Notes: generated by a model not told the origin, from the letters alone. A DNA stretch of 51,173 nt from Tidjanibacter sp. (GCA_017936005.1 JAGBGK010000013.1:1-51173), one strand, 5' to 3'. Counted from the first letter of the stretch, positions 24,298 to 32,186 are shown. Program-made: numbers and translations.

Positions 24298-24327
24298 CAA
24301 AGGTAATCTTTATTTTTTTACTGCCAA
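24298..24327 (-). promoter_or_regulatory. Promoter of tRNA-Met
   Basis: TACCTTTG (24298-24305) on the minus strand with TTG at 24325-24327 and a 19-bp spacer, about 17 bp before the tRNA. Confidence 0.75.
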
Positions 24328-24378
24328 AAAAATGTGAGGTATTTTTTTTGCTATTGAGCATAAAAAATCATTTTTTCT

Positions 24379-25044
24379 ATGAAAAACGACTCTTTTCAAT
24401 CCTTTGTCAAGGCCTTTGATGGTGTGGCCATTGTTGCAGGCATACTCATTTTGGTATCTCTCTCGCTGGATATCATACATCGCGGCTCCTACCAACTCTC
24501 GCCCGGCATTGCCGAACTGCAACTTGTTGTGTGTATGGTCTTTGTGCTCGACTTTATGGTGCGAACGGCGGCCTCCCATAATCCTCGTCGCTACTTTTGG
24601 CGCAACATTGTTGTATTGCTCGTGTCTATTCCGTGGCTCAACCTGCTTTCGTGGGCGGGTGTGGAACTACATAAGGGGGTGTATGTGCTACTCAAATGCC
24701 TGCCATTGGTGAGGGCCCTGCTGGGAGTTTACTCCACCATACGCCTTGTTACGCCCTCGCGAGTGAGCGCCATAATGTGGAGTTATATTGCTCTGATTGT
24801 GATGCTTACTTATCTGTCGGCCCTTGTTTTCTACTCCTATGAACTCGGCCTGAACCCACACCTCACCGACTTTGGCGAGGCTCTCTGGTGGTCGGGGCTG
24901 AATGTTACCACGGTGGGTGCCAACATCTTTGCCGTAACGCCTATGGGTAAGATTCTCACGGTCATCCTTCCGGGCCTTGGTATGGTGCTCTTCCCACTCC
25001 TCACGGTCTATGTCACCCACATTGTGAAGAGGTCTAACGTCTAA
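24379..25044 (+). CDS. Six-helix ion channel-like membrane protein with altered selectivity filter
   Basis: Inner-membrane protein of 221 residues with the layout of small voltage-gated K+ channels: four helices, then S5, a pore loop and S6. The pore reads LNVTTVGANIFAVTPMGKIL. In channels such as KvAP this place reads TTVGYGD...TPxGK, so the T-T-V-G part and the TPxGK tail are kept, but Y-G-D is replaced by A-N-I. S4 (LPLVRALLGVYSTIRLV) has few Arg. Ion selectivity can therefore not be assumed. The last codons (RSNV stop) are read from GTCTAAC heptamers, so the natural C-terminus may have been altered by repeat growth. Confidence 0.75.
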   Translation: MKNDSFQSFVKAFDGVAIVAGILILVSLSLDIIHRGSYQLSPGIAELQLVVCMVFVLDFMVRTAASHNPRRYFWRNIVVLLVSIPWLNLLSWAGVELHKGVYVLLKCLPLVRALLGVYSTIRLVTPSRVSAIMWSYIALIVMLTYLSALVFYSYELGLNPHLTDFGEALWWSGLNVTTVGANIFAVTPMGKILTVILPGLGMVLFPLLTVYVTHIVKRSNV

Positions 25045-25108
25045 CGTCTAACGTCGACCGTCGACCGTCGACCGTTGACCGTCTACCGTCGACCGTCAAC
25101 CGTCGACC
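25032..25108. repeat. GTCNAMC heptamer array (11 units)
   Basis: Eleven gapless units: GTCTAAC x3, GTCGACC x3, then GTTGACC, GTCTACC, GTCGACC, GTCAACC and GTCGACC. It is the longest array in the window. It begins inside the channel gene, and its second unit supplies the TAA stop (25042-25044). Confidence 0.95.
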
Positions 25109-25160
25109 GTCGCCAGCCAACCATATTTACATTAACTGTTATATTGACCACCGACACATA

Positions 25161-25204
25161 AAAACAACTCACGGGTAACAAAAGCGTTACCCGTGAGTTG
25201 TTTT
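25161..25204. terminator. Bidirectional terminator between channel gene and thymidine kinase
   Basis: A perfect 19-bp stem (AAAACAACTCACGGGTAAC and complement) with a 6-nt loop, flanked by A and T runs. Confidence 0.92.
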
Positions 25205-25230
25205 AGCTATTATCCTTTACCCTATTAAAT

Positions 25231-25806
25231 CTACTCGTTCTCCTCGGCCATCAGCAGGTTGAAGCAGTGGCGGCAGATAGGCTCGTAGGTGTCCTTCTCG
25301 CCCAGCACCACGAGTTTGTCGTTGGCCGTAAGGCGGTGGGAGTGTTGCGCAATATTACCGCAACGTACGCAGATGGCGTGCACCTTATCCACGTGCTCGG
25401 CACGAGCCATCAGTTGGGGCATAGGACCAAAGGGCTTGCCCAGGTAGTCCATATCCAAACCTGCCACGATAACCCTGATACCCCTATTGGCCAGAGTCAT
25501 ACACACATCCACGATGCCCTCGTCGAAGAACTGTGCCTCGTCGATACCCACCACGTCCACGTCGGCAGTCATCAGCAGAATCTGCGCCGAGCTCTCCACG
25601 GGGGTTGATTGGATGCTGTTGGAGTTGTGTGACACCACCTCGTCCACCGAGTAGCGCACGTCGATTTGTGGTTTGAAAATCTCCACCCTCTGGTTGGCGA
25701 ATACCGCCCTGCGCATCCTACGAATCAACTCCTCGGTTTTGCCCGAAAACATCGAGCCGCAAATCACCTCAATCCATCCGGGTTTGTTGGCACTTTCAAG
25801 AAACAT
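25231..25806 (-). CDS. tdk: Thymidine kinase, type II
   Basis: Phosphorylates thymidine to dTMP with ATP in pyrimidine salvage. The 191 residues have Walker [20 protein letters not shown] (Walker B and the catalytic Glu), a lasso region near [11 protein letters not shown] and a second Cys pair (CRHC), which together form the zinc site of bacterial type II enzymes. The start [19 protein letters not shown] is usual for Bacteroidetes. It has its own promoter (25862) and shares a terminator on its 3' side with the channel gene. Confidence 0.95.
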   Translation of the reverse strand: MFLESANKPGWIEVICGSMFSGKTEELIRRMRRAVFANQRVEIFKPQIDVRYSVDEVVSHNSNSIQSTPVESSAQILLMTADVDVVGIDEAQFFDEGIVDVCMTLANRGIRVIVAGLDMDYLGKPFGPMPQLMARAEHVDKVHAICVRCGNIAQHSHRLTANDKLVVLGEKDTYEPICRHCFNLLMAEENE

Positions 25807-25861
25807 TGTGAAAAATAGTGTTTTTATGGGTTAGTATCTACTGTCTTTGTTTTGTTGCCCA

Positions 25862-25902
25862 CAAAGGTAGGCCTTCCGCTCGGAAAGTCCAAACGGAAGG
25901 CC
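25862..25902 (-). promoter_or_regulatory. Thymidine kinase promoter overlapped by a hairpin
   Basis: Minus-strand TACCTTTG (25862-25869) and TTG (25890-25892) with a 20-bp spacer. The spacer and -33 box lie inside an inverted repeat GGCCTTCCG/CGGAAGGCC (25870-25902) placed about 40 bp after the aldose epimerase stop. The hairpin could end epimerase transcripts just before tdk starts, or be an operator. Confidence 0.6.
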
Positions 25903-25944
25903 GAAAATAGTTATCAACAAATTGTCGTAAAAAAGTCTATTGTC

Positions 25945-26997
25945 CTACTCCTCAACTTCGAAGGCATAGACAATGTGCCTCTCGTATCGCTCGCCGGGGC
26001 GGAGAATCTGCGAGGGGAAGTGTGGTTTGTTGGGTGCATCGGGGTAGCCCTGGCACTCAATGGCGATGCCGTCGTAGTCGTGGTACTCCTGACCGCTGCG
26101 ACCTTTGGGGCAGCCTTCCAGCCAGTTGCCCGTGTAGACCTGTGCGGCGGGTTGGTCGGAATACATCTTCAACACTCGTCCCGTGGCAGCGCATTTCAAC
26201 TCTGCCACCTCCTGCATCTTACCCTGCTCCCAACCGTCAACGGGCCAGCAAGAGTCGTAGCCCTTGCCGTAGTTGAGTGCGGCAAAGTCGTCCTTGATGT
26301 CCCTACCGATAGGTTTGGCTGTGCGGAAGTCCATAGGGGTACCCTCAACGGGTGCTGCCTCGCCGGTGGGGATAAGGCCCTGGTCGGTGGGTAGATAGGT
26401 GGATGCGTTGAGGCGCAAGGTGTGGTCCAACACCGTACCGCTTGCCTCGCCTGCGAGGTTGAAGTAGACGTGGTTGGTGAGGTTTACTATGGTAGCACCG
26501 TTACTCTGTGCCAGCAGCGTAAGTTCGAGGCGGTCATCCTCGTCCCAATCATAGACGGCCTCCACATAGATGTCGGCAGGGTAGCCCTCGTGGCCGTCGG
26601 GATTGTCGAGTGCAAAGACCACACGGTCGCCCTCCACTCGTCCCTCCCAGAGGATGTTGGCGAAACCTTTGGGGCCTCCGTGGAGTGCGTTGGGGCCGTT
26701 GTTGATGGCCAAGCGATACTCCTTGCCGTCAATCTCAAAACGTCCTCGGGCTACTCGGTTGGCGTAGCGGCCGGGGACTTTACCCATACAGGGACCGTCG
26801 CCGAAATAGTCCATATAGTCGGCATAGCCGAGTGTTACGTTGTCAATGTTACCTTCTCGGTCGGGCACCCTCACGGCACATATTGCTGCGCCGATGTTGC
26901 ACAACTCAACCTCTGCGCCCTTGTTGTTACGCATAGTGTAGATTACCACTGCATCGCCTTCGGGCGTAAAACCTGCAATTTTCTGTTCAATAGTCAT
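25945..26997 (-). CDS. galM: Aldose 1-epimerase
   Basis: Interconverts alpha and beta anomers of galactose and other aldoses. Its 350 residues are normal for GalM, and no signal peptide is seen, so it is cytosolic. Family marks are GRYANRVARGRF, NGPNALHGGPKGF with the first active-site His, TNHVYFNLAG with the second His, and near the C-terminus YDGIAIECQGYPDAPN with the catalytic Glu. It stands alone on the minus strand; the galactose pathway genes are not near. Its upstream gap contains heptamers (27008) and nonamers (27050). Confidence 0.94.
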   Translation of the reverse strand: MTIEQKIAGFTPEGDAVVIYTMRNNKGAEVELCNIGAAICAVRVPDREGNIDNVTLGYADYMDYFGDGPCMGKVPGRYANRVARGRFEIDGKEYRLAINNGPNALHGGPKGFANILWEGRVEGDRVVFALDNPDGHEGYPADIYVEAVYDWDEDDRLELTLLAQSNGATIVNLTNHVYFNLAGEASGTVLDHTLRLNASTYLPTDQGLIPTGEAAPVEGTPMDFRTAKPIGRDIKDDFAALNYGKGYDSCWPVDGWEQGKMQEVAELKCAATGRVLKMYSDQPAAQVYTGNWLEGCPKGRSGQEYHDYDGIAIECQGYPDAPNKPHFPSQILRPGERYERHIVYAFEVEE

Positions 26998-27007
26998 AGT
27001 TATATTA

Positions 27008-27049
27008 GTCTAATGTCTAACGTCCAACGTCTAACGTCGACCGTCAATT
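27008..27049. repeat. GTCNAMC heptamer array (6 units)
   Basis: Units GTCTAAT, GTCTAAC, GTCCAAC, GTCTAAC, GTCGACC and GTCAATT, 11 bp upstream of the galM start on the minus strand. The last unit merges into the nonamer block that follows, so two repeat families are joined here. Confidence 0.9.
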
Positions 27050-27090
27050 CCTTTTTGCTCTTTCTGCCCTTTCTACTCTTTCTGCCCTTT
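27050..27090. repeat. CTTTCTGCC nonamer repeats, third block
   Basis: About four tandem 9-bp units (CTTTTTGCT, CTTTCTGCC, CTTTCTACT, CTTTCTGCC) follow directly on the heptamers, and a decayed copy of the GGGGA...TAATTTT element then leads to the hslR stop. Confidence 0.75.
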
Positions 27091-27149
27091 TGACAGACGC
27101 ACCCGCCTTTCAGACATCCCATAAAACTCAGAGGGGAAGTAATTTTGAA

Positions 27150-27533
27150 TTACTCCATAAACGTATCCCAGAGGGCATCCATATCTCGGCGCTCCTTTTT
27201 GGTGGGGCGGCCGGCGCCCCTATCACGCACCACAAAGAATGTCTCCTTGGGAGCGTTGAGTTTGTCGAGTTCTTCCTGCGGGGTGATGTCGAGGCAGTAG
27301 GTAGGGACATCTTTGGCCGGTAGGCGACGCTCCACGAGGCCCAACACCTTGTAGGAGTAGCGCATAATGGGCACCTTTTTCACAGTGAGGATATCACCCT
27401 CTTTGAGTTCTTTGGAGGGCTTGGCTTCCGAGCCGTTGATTGTTACTTTGCCCGTACGGCAGGCCTCGGCGGCATCGCTTCGAGTCTTGAACACTCGCAC
27501 TGCCCACAACCATTTATCCACTCTCACTCCCAT
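27150..27533 (-). CDS. hslR: S4-domain RNA-binding protein, Hsp15-like
   Basis: A 127-residue protein with an N-terminal S4 RNA-binding domain: VRVDKWLWAVRVFKTRS, AAEACRTGKVTINGSEAKPSKELKEGDIL. In E. coli, Hsp15 binds stalled 50S subunits carrying peptidyl-tRNA and helps recycle them; the same role here is inferred. The C-terminal half (RGAGRPTKKERRDMD) is basic, as in the family. The start is the natural one for S4 proteins of this kind. It is divergent from the GtrA gene, and the two -7 boxes lie side by side. Confidence 0.9.
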   Translation of the reverse strand: MGVRVDKWLWAVRVFKTRSDAAEACRTGKVTINGSEAKPSKELKEGDILTVKKVPIMRYSYKVLGLVERRLPAKDVPTYCLDITPQEELDKLNAPKETFFVVRDRGAGRPTKKERRDMDALWDTFME

Positions 27534-27584
27534 ATTCCTATTATATAATGTGTCGTTTTTTGCTTAAAAATGCTTTATGTGGCT

Positions 27585-27612
27585 CAAATGTACGAAAAAA
27601 ATGCTAACTTTG
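27585..27612. promoter_or_regulatory. Divergent -7 elements for hslR (-) and the GtrA gene (+)
   Basis: Minus-strand TACATTTG at 27585-27592 serves hslR (52 bp from its ATG), and plus-strand TAACTTTG at 27605-27612 serves the GtrA gene (20 bp from its ATG). The two promoters must overlap. No clear -33 boxes. Confidence 0.5.
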
Positions 27613-27631
27613 CGTGTTATAACGACAAAAA

Positions 27632-28159
27632 ATGAAACCAGCAACCAAATCAAAAACACGAAAGGAGATTGTTACCTTGTGGAAATACACCATAGGTAGC
27701 ACCATATCCTATCTCATCAACCTCGCAATTGTGATTGTGATGACCGATGTATTGGGTGTTCACTACCTCCTTTCGACCATTGCGGGCTATGCTTCGATTG
27801 TCATTACCTCCTATATTTTCAGTGTAACGTGGATTTTCACCGAGCGTAAGATTGCCTCGCGTGGCAAGGAGTTTGTGGCTTTTTCGGCCATTACCATCTT
27901 TGCTATGGGAATGAACGTGTTGTCTATGATGTTCTTCACGGGCTATCTCCATTGGCACTATGTGGTGTCCAACATCGTTACCAACTTTTTGGCAACCCTT
28001 TGGGGCTATGTCCCCAAAAAACTCTTTCTTTTCAGTGGGCGCAATCGTAAGCCTGCCGAGATTGAGATTGAGGAGGTTATGCCGAGTTTCGATAATGTGG
28101 AAGAGCTCCCCATCCCGTTTATCTATGAGGATGAGGTGACCGAGGAGGAAAACCGATAA
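27632..28159 (+). CDS. GtrA-family membrane protein
   Basis: Small inner-membrane protein of 175 residues with four hydrophobic helices, as in GtrA, which is thought to help flip or move lipid-linked sugars used for surface glycan modification. The helices begin at KYTIGSTISYLINL, TIAGYASIVITSYIFSV, FSAITIFAMGMNVLSM and SNIVTNFLATLWGY, and the family end KKLFLF is present. A polar acidic tail of about 35 residues follows. Glycosyltransferase genes (Stealth and GT2) lie 1-3 kb downstream on the same strand, which fits a role in envelope glycans, though the gaps do not prove one operon. Confidence 0.9.
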   Translation: MKPATKSKTRKEIVTLWKYTIGSTISYLINLAIVIVMTDVLGVHYLLSTIAGYASIVITSYIFSVTWIFTERKIASRGKEFVAFSAITIFAMGMNVLSMMFFTGYLHWHYVVSNIVTNFLATLWGYVPKKLFLFSGRNRKPAEIEIEEVMPSFDNVEELPIPFIYEDEVTEEENR

Positions 28160-28219
28160 TCGTTGTAGTTGCCCTCTTTGCTTTGAGATAGTAACCGACA
28201 CAATCCCTTTTTTTGTGAT

Positions 28220-29224
28220 ATGAAACAATTTTTTTCGCTCAACCTGCGTGGTCGTGATTTAGTGTGGCCGATGTTGGGTTGGTGGCTTTTGATGGCCCTC
28301 TATCTGTTGGGCGTTGTCGTTCGACTGTTGGCAGCTCCGGAGAGTGGTATGACGGTGGTTGACTGGACTCTTGCTCTGCGCCTACTTGTGGTTTTTGCTT
28401 TGCAGACAGCCCTTTGGGTGGGTGTGATGATGACGCTTCTGCCTGTGATGAAACACTCCATTGGTGCTTTATCTTATGGCGACGTGGCCTTTGAGTGCGA
28501 CTACTCCACTCGCCGCTATGTGGGCCTTGTTGTGGGCGGTGTGATCCTCTCGGTGCTCACCTGTGGATTGTACCTTCCGTGGTTCATCACTCGTCTGATG
28601 AAATTCTTTTGCGAGGGTGTGAGTCACAAATTTCACCTTATGACATTCCGTGGCAAGGGTATGAAACTCTTTGCCATCACCATTCTCACACTTGTTCTTC
28701 CCGCGGTAGCGGTTGTTGTGCTCGCGCAACAAATAGACCTTTTGGACCCATCGCAGTTCTCGTTTGATATGATGTCCTTTACTCCGTTGTTGGGGTTGGG
28801 TGTTGTGTTGGTGGAACTCTTTTGTGTGTCGCTCTTTGTGGTGCTTTTGTGCCGCTGGTGGGTGGATGTTACCTATGGCGACAAGATTATCACCACCCGT
28901 ATGTCGGCACTTCCTGCAACGGGGTATATTGTATGGCAGTTGGTGCTTTCGTTACTCACTGCGGGCTTGTATGCTCCGATGGCCTCGCTGCGCACGATGC
29001 AATATGTGGCCGAGAGGAGTGTTGTTGTGGGTGCCGATGGAGAGGAGAAACGTATGGGTTTGCGACTGCGTTCGTGGAGAGATTGGGCGTGGATGTGGGG
29101 CCAAGTGCTTCTACTTGTGGTAACACTCGGCATCTACCTTCCGTGGTACTATGCCAAGACGATGAACCGCTTTGGTGGTAGGCTCTATGTTGAGGAGCCA
29201 CGCTCGATTTGGAAGAGTCGCTAA
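28220..29224 (+). CDS. YjgN-family (DUF898) membrane protein
   Basis: Integral inner-membrane protein of 334 residues, function unknown. The DUF898 repeat appears three times: VLTCGLYLPWFITRLMKFF (about 113-131), LLTAGLYAPMASLRTMQY (about 245-262) and VTLGIYLPWYYAKTMNRF (about 299-316), each a helix followed by a basic, aromatic stretch. Between them lie several more helices. It starts 60 bp after the GtrA gene and ends just before an AT heptamer array that leads into the Stealth gene, so it may be in the same transcript. Nothing indicates a substrate. Confidence 0.82.
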   Translation: MKQFFSLNLRGRDLVWPMLGWWLLMALYLLGVVVRLLAAPESGMTVVDWTLALRLLVVFALQTALWVGVMMTLLPVMKHSIGALSYGDVAFECDYSTRRYVGLVVGGVILSVLTCGLYLPWFITRLMKFFCEGVSHKFHLMTFRGKGMKLFAITILTLVLPAVAVVVLAQQIDLLDPSQFSFDMMSFTPLLGLGVVLVELFCVSLFVVLLCRWWVDVTYGDKIITTRMSALPATGYIVWQLVLSLLTAGLYAPMASLRTMQYVAERSVVVGADGEEKRMGLRLRSWRDWAWMWGQVLLLVVTLGIYLPWYYAKTMNRFGGRLYVEEPRSIWKSR

Positions 29225-29248
29225 CTTTTCCTATTTTTGAAAAAATAA

Positions 29249-29276
29249 TTTTCAATTTTCCATTTTCAATTCTCAA
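29249..29276. repeat. AT-rich heptamer array before the Stealth gene
   Basis: Units TTTTCAA, TTTTCCA, TTTTCAA and TTCTCAA, nearly identical to the array at 3061 and like it preceded by AATAA. The Stealth gene has no ATG near and starts at a GTG 11 bp downstream. Confidence 0.85.
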
Positions 29277-29287
29277 TTTGTAGTCAA

Positions 29288-30166
29288 GTGGATATTGTAA
29301 TCACATACGTCAATGGTCTGGACCCCGTGTGGCAGAAGGACTATGAACACTATACCAATACTCCCATTCTGGAAAAACGCTTCCGTGATTGGGGCACACT
29401 GCAATACCTTTTCCGTGGCATTGCGGAGAATATGCCTTTTATCCGTAAGGTCCACCTTATAGTGTCGGGCGAGAGTCAGGTGCCCGAGTGGTTGAATAGG
29501 GAGGAGGTCAATGTGGTACTGCACAGCGATATTATTCCTGCGGAGTTTCTTCCCACGTTCAACTGTAACCCCATTGAGATGTGCCTGCACCGCATTGAGG
29601 GGCTTGACGAGGAGTTTTTGTATTTCAACGACGATATGTTCCCGATGTGCCCCTGTGAGCCCACGGACTTCTTCCGTGAGGGTAGGGGTGTGATTGGAAT
29701 GAGCCGCCACATTGTGGCTCACGATATGTATAAGAAGATTTGCCGCAACTCCGATAGGTTGGCCCGTAAGGCGGTGAGCAAACCCCGTAGGTGTTGGTTT
29801 TTGCGTCCCCAACATATCTGCTCGCCGATGTTGCGTAGCGAGTGTGAGGCTCTGTATGGAATTGTGGAGCCGCAGATTAGGACTTCGATGACAAGGGTGC
29901 GCACGGAGGATAACCTCAATCAGTACCTCTTTTTGGACTATATGTTCTTGCGAGGTAAGCTCATACCGGAGCGACTCTCGAAGAAACACTTTTCGTTGGG
30001 AGTGGCAACCCCTTGTAAGTTGCGCCGATTTATTGAGGAGCCAACCAAGAAACTGACTTGTGTGAACGACGTGCAACTCTCCGAGGAACGCTATGTGGAG
30101 CTGAGGGCTTCGCTGCTGGCTGCCTTCGAGAAACGCTTCCCCACGAAGTCGAAGTTTGAGAAATAG
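29288..30166 (+). CDS. Stealth-family sugar-phosphate transferase
   Basis: Predicted hexose-1-phosphate transferase for a capsule or other surface polysaccharide. Its 292 residues keep the conserved Stealth regions in order: CR1 DIVITYVNGLDPVW at the very N-terminus, CR2 with FRDWGTLQYLFRGI, IRKVHLIVSGE and FNDDMF, CR3 near SPMLRSE and CR4 DNLNQYLFLDYM. In CR1 the usual Asp of VDG is Asn here. No ATG precedes CR1; a GTG at 29288 is the likely start, 11 bp after a heptamer array. The frame stays open through the array, so the exact start is uncertain. A GT2 gene follows closely. Confidence 0.88.
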   Translation: MDIVITYVNGLDPVWQKDYEHYTNTPILEKRFRDWGTLQYLFRGIAENMPFIRKVHLIVSGESQVPEWLNREEVNVVLHSDIIPAEFLPTFNCNPIEMCLHRIEGLDEEFLYFNDDMFPMCPCEPTDFFREGRGVIGMSRHIVAHDMYKKICRNSDRLARKAVSKPRRCWFLRPQHICSPMLRSECEALYGIVEPQIRTSMTRVRTEDNLNQYLFLDYMFLRGKLIPERLSKKHFSLGVATPCKLRRFIEEPTKKLTCVNDVQLSEERYVELRASLLAAFEKRFPTKSKFEK

Positions 30167-30186
30167 CGGTCAGCAGCCAGCGTAAC

Positions 30187-30206
30187 TTTCAATTCTCAAT
30201 TCTAGG
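30187..30206. repeat. AT-rich heptamers at the start of the GT2 gene
   Basis: TTTCAA, TTCTCAA and TTCTAGG follow each other at the 7-bp period between the Stealth stop and the glycosyltransferase frame. They lie in the place where a start codon would be expected. Confidence 0.65.
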
Positions 30207-31139
30207 TCCTCCTACACTCTTTCCCTGGTTGTTCCAATCTATGGTGTGGAACGCTACATTGGCACGTTTGCCGAAGGTGCACTTGCGCAGTGGTGCGAGG
30301 GGGTGGAATATGTCTTTGTGAACGACGGTACCAAAGACCGTTCGGTGGAGGTGTTGGAGGGTGTCATTGAGGCCAAGTTTGCCCACTTGCGCCCACACAT
30401 TACCATCGTTCATCAACAGAATATGGGCCTCCCGCAGGCTCGACGTACGGGATTTCTGCACGCCAGGGGCGAGTGGATTCTCTGTGCCGACTCGGACGAT
30501 TGGCTCTCGGAGGGCGCACTCGGCAGGGTGGTGGAGGAGATTGGCCGCACAGGTGCCGACCTCATATACTTTGACCTTGTGAAGGAGTATGGCGACCACC
30601 AGAGCGTGAAGCGAGAGAGGGAATACACGGGAGCCACGAGGGAGAAGTTCATTGAGAACATTTTTGCCTATCGCTCGGCAGGCTACACCGTAACGAAGTG
30701 CTTCCGCCGTAGCCTCTATACCGACAACGAGATACACACGCCTCGCCTTTCGATGCACGAGGATATGTGCTTGATGGCGCAGATTATATTTCACGCTCGC
30801 ACGATAGTCCACCTGCCGGAGGTTTTGTACCACTATCGTAAGGACAATCCCGATGCGCTGTGTGCCCAGAGCCGTGGGGTACGCCACTTGGCCTCTTCGC
30901 GCAATATGCTCGACCTGTGTGAACACTACCTGGACCACTTGGAGGGTAGCCCCATTGAGAAGGTGTGGGGCGGACTTGTGCTGCGAGCTGGTTGGCACGC
31001 CATCATCCATAAGACCGACCTTTGGAGCGAGTTTGAGTGGCTGGCGGATGCAGTGAGGAGGGCCCCGCTCGGGTGCCGCTATCGCACCCCGCTGGTGTTC
31101 CAAATCGTCACGAAGGTTTATGCACGCCTTGCTAAATAA
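30192..31139 (+). CDS. Family 2 glycosyltransferase with no ordinary start codon
   Basis: Transfers a sugar from a nucleotide sugar to a glycan acceptor; specificity unknown. The GT-A fold is clear: first strand LVVPIYGVERYI, FVNDGTKDRS, GLPQARRTG and the metal site ADSDDWLSEG, then LSMHEDMCL. Downstream it continues without a break to 31139. The first strand is translated from bases 30225-30260, but no ATG, GTG or TTG lies in frame between the TAA at 30183-30185 and that strand. A GTG at 30246 would delete it. The range given starts at an ATT (30192) as a placeholder; CTG at 30225 is another option. It may be an unusual start or a gene damaged by the heptamer repeat. Confidence 0.75.
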   Translation: MLNSRSSYTLSLVVPIYGVERYIGTFAEGALAQWCEGVEYVFVNDGTKDRSVEVLEGVIEAKFAHLRPHITIVHQQNMGLPQARRTGFLHARGEWILCADSDDWLSEGALGRVVEEIGRTGADLIYFDLVKEYGDHQSVKREREYTGATREKFIENIFAYRSAGYTVTKCFRRSLYTDNEIHTPRLSMHEDMCLMAQIIFHARTIVHLPEVLYHYRKDNPDALCAQSRGVRHLASSRNMLDLCEHYLDHLEGSPIEKVWGGLVLRAGWHAIIHKTDLWSEFEWLADAVRRAPLGCRYRTPLVFQIVTKVYARLAK

Positions 31140-31141
31140 CC

Positions 31142-31171
31142 AAAAAGAGGACCTCGAAAGGTCCTCTTTTT
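31142..31171. terminator. Bidirectional terminator between GT2 and lipid kinase genes
   Basis: A 12-bp stem AAAAAGAGGACC/GGTCCTCTTTTT with a 6-nt loop, three bases after the GT2 stop. Confidence 0.92.
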
Positions 31172-31211
31172 GATTGTCAATCTCTGCGCTCTTGCAGAAC
31201 TGAACAATTGC

Positions 31212-31255
31212 CTGTCTGCTGCCTACGGAATATTGTCTGTCTGCTGCCTACGGAA
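31212..31255. repeat. Direct repeat of 19 bp over the lipid kinase stop
   Basis: CTGTCTGCTGCCTACGGAA occurs at 31212 and 31237, a 25-bp period. The second copy contains the stop codon and last codons of the diacylglycerol kinase-like gene on the minus strand. Confidence 0.85.
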
Positions 31256-32186
31256 CAAGTATCGTCAGCCTCTTGTCCTCGATGTCGTAGCGCACGGGAG
31301 TTGTACCCAGCGGCTCGCCGTCAACCTCCACCTCGCGCACATCCTTCGAGCTGACCTCAATGGTGCGGCCCTGGTGGTGGTGTACCTTCTTCACGGAGTA
31401 GATTTTGCCATCATAGAGGCGACCTACAACGGAGGCAATCTTCGGTGCCGACATCGTGTCAATAACCGTGCAATCCAGCAGTCCATCATCCGCCGTGGAG
31501 AGTGGCAACTGCCTCATACCGCTACCATTATACTGACCAATGCCTATCGACACGCTCATAATCATACCCTCCTCGACCTTTGTGCCATCCACCGAAACCG
31601 CCATTTCGCACGACCTGTAGCCGAAGACCGATTTGGCAAGTTGCATCATATAGGCGAGTTTACCATTTTTGCCCTTGTCCTTCATCTGGCACACTTTGAG
31701 GTTTACGGCTGCATCCATACCTGCGCCCGACACGTTCACACAATAGCGGCTCTCCTGCTCACCACTACGGCCCACAAAGGTCGCTTTGGCAACATCCTGT
31801 GTGAAGGTTTTGCCCGCTGCGATAACCTCAATGGCCTTTTCGTAGTCGGTGGGGATACCGTAGGAACGCACCCAATCGTTACCGGTACCCACGGCAATCA
31901 CACCCATACGCACCTCCGTAGAGGGTACGCTCGTCTGGGTGAGAATACCGTTAGCCACCTCGTGGATGGTACCATCGCCACCCACAGCAATAAGGTTTCT
32001 ATATCCATCTTCCTCAATACCCCTCTGCACAAGTTCGATAGCGTGGAATCGGTAACCCGTAAACACCGTATCAAACTCAATGCCTTTGGCGTAGAGCATT
32101 TGGGCTATGCTGTCCCAATCACGGCCGCACTTGCCACTGCCTGAGAGCAGGTTGACAACTGCAAGCCATCGGTTGTTCTGACTCAT
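31248..32186 (-). CDS. Diacylglycerol kinase-family lipid kinase
   Basis: Soluble or membrane-associated lipid kinase of the DgkB/YegS type, 312 residues. It has the NTP-binding blocks VNLLSGSGKCG (near the start), AVGGDGTIHEVANGI and GVIAVGTGNDWVRSYGIP, and a C-terminal beta-sandwich domain with DGLLDCTVID and VEVDGEPLGTTPV. The lipid phosphorylated may be diacylglycerol, a sphingolipid-related or an undecaprenyl-type lipid; sequence does not decide. It begins 5 bp after the PepD stop, so both are in one operon. The stop codon lies within a direct repeat. Confidence 0.9.
   Translation of the reverse strand: MSQNNRWLAVVNLLSGSGKCGRDWDSIAQMLYAKGIEFDTVFTGYRFHAIELVQRGIEEDGYRNLIAVGGDGTIHEVANGILTQTSVPSTEVRMGVIAVGTGNDWVRSYGIPTDYEKAIEVIAAGKTFTQDVAKATFVGRSGEQESRYCVNVSGAGMDAAVNLKVCQMKDKGKNGKLAYMMQLAKSVFGYRSCEMAVSVDGTKVEEGMIMSVSIGIGQYNGSGMRQLPLSTADDGLLDCTVIDTMSAPKIASVVGRLYDGKIYSVKKVHHHQGRTIEVSSKDVREVEVDGEPLGTTPVRYDIEDKRLTILVP

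Noticed and set aside
25032..25108. CRISPR array
   Set aside because: Units are 7 bp without spacers, and no cas genes are in the window.
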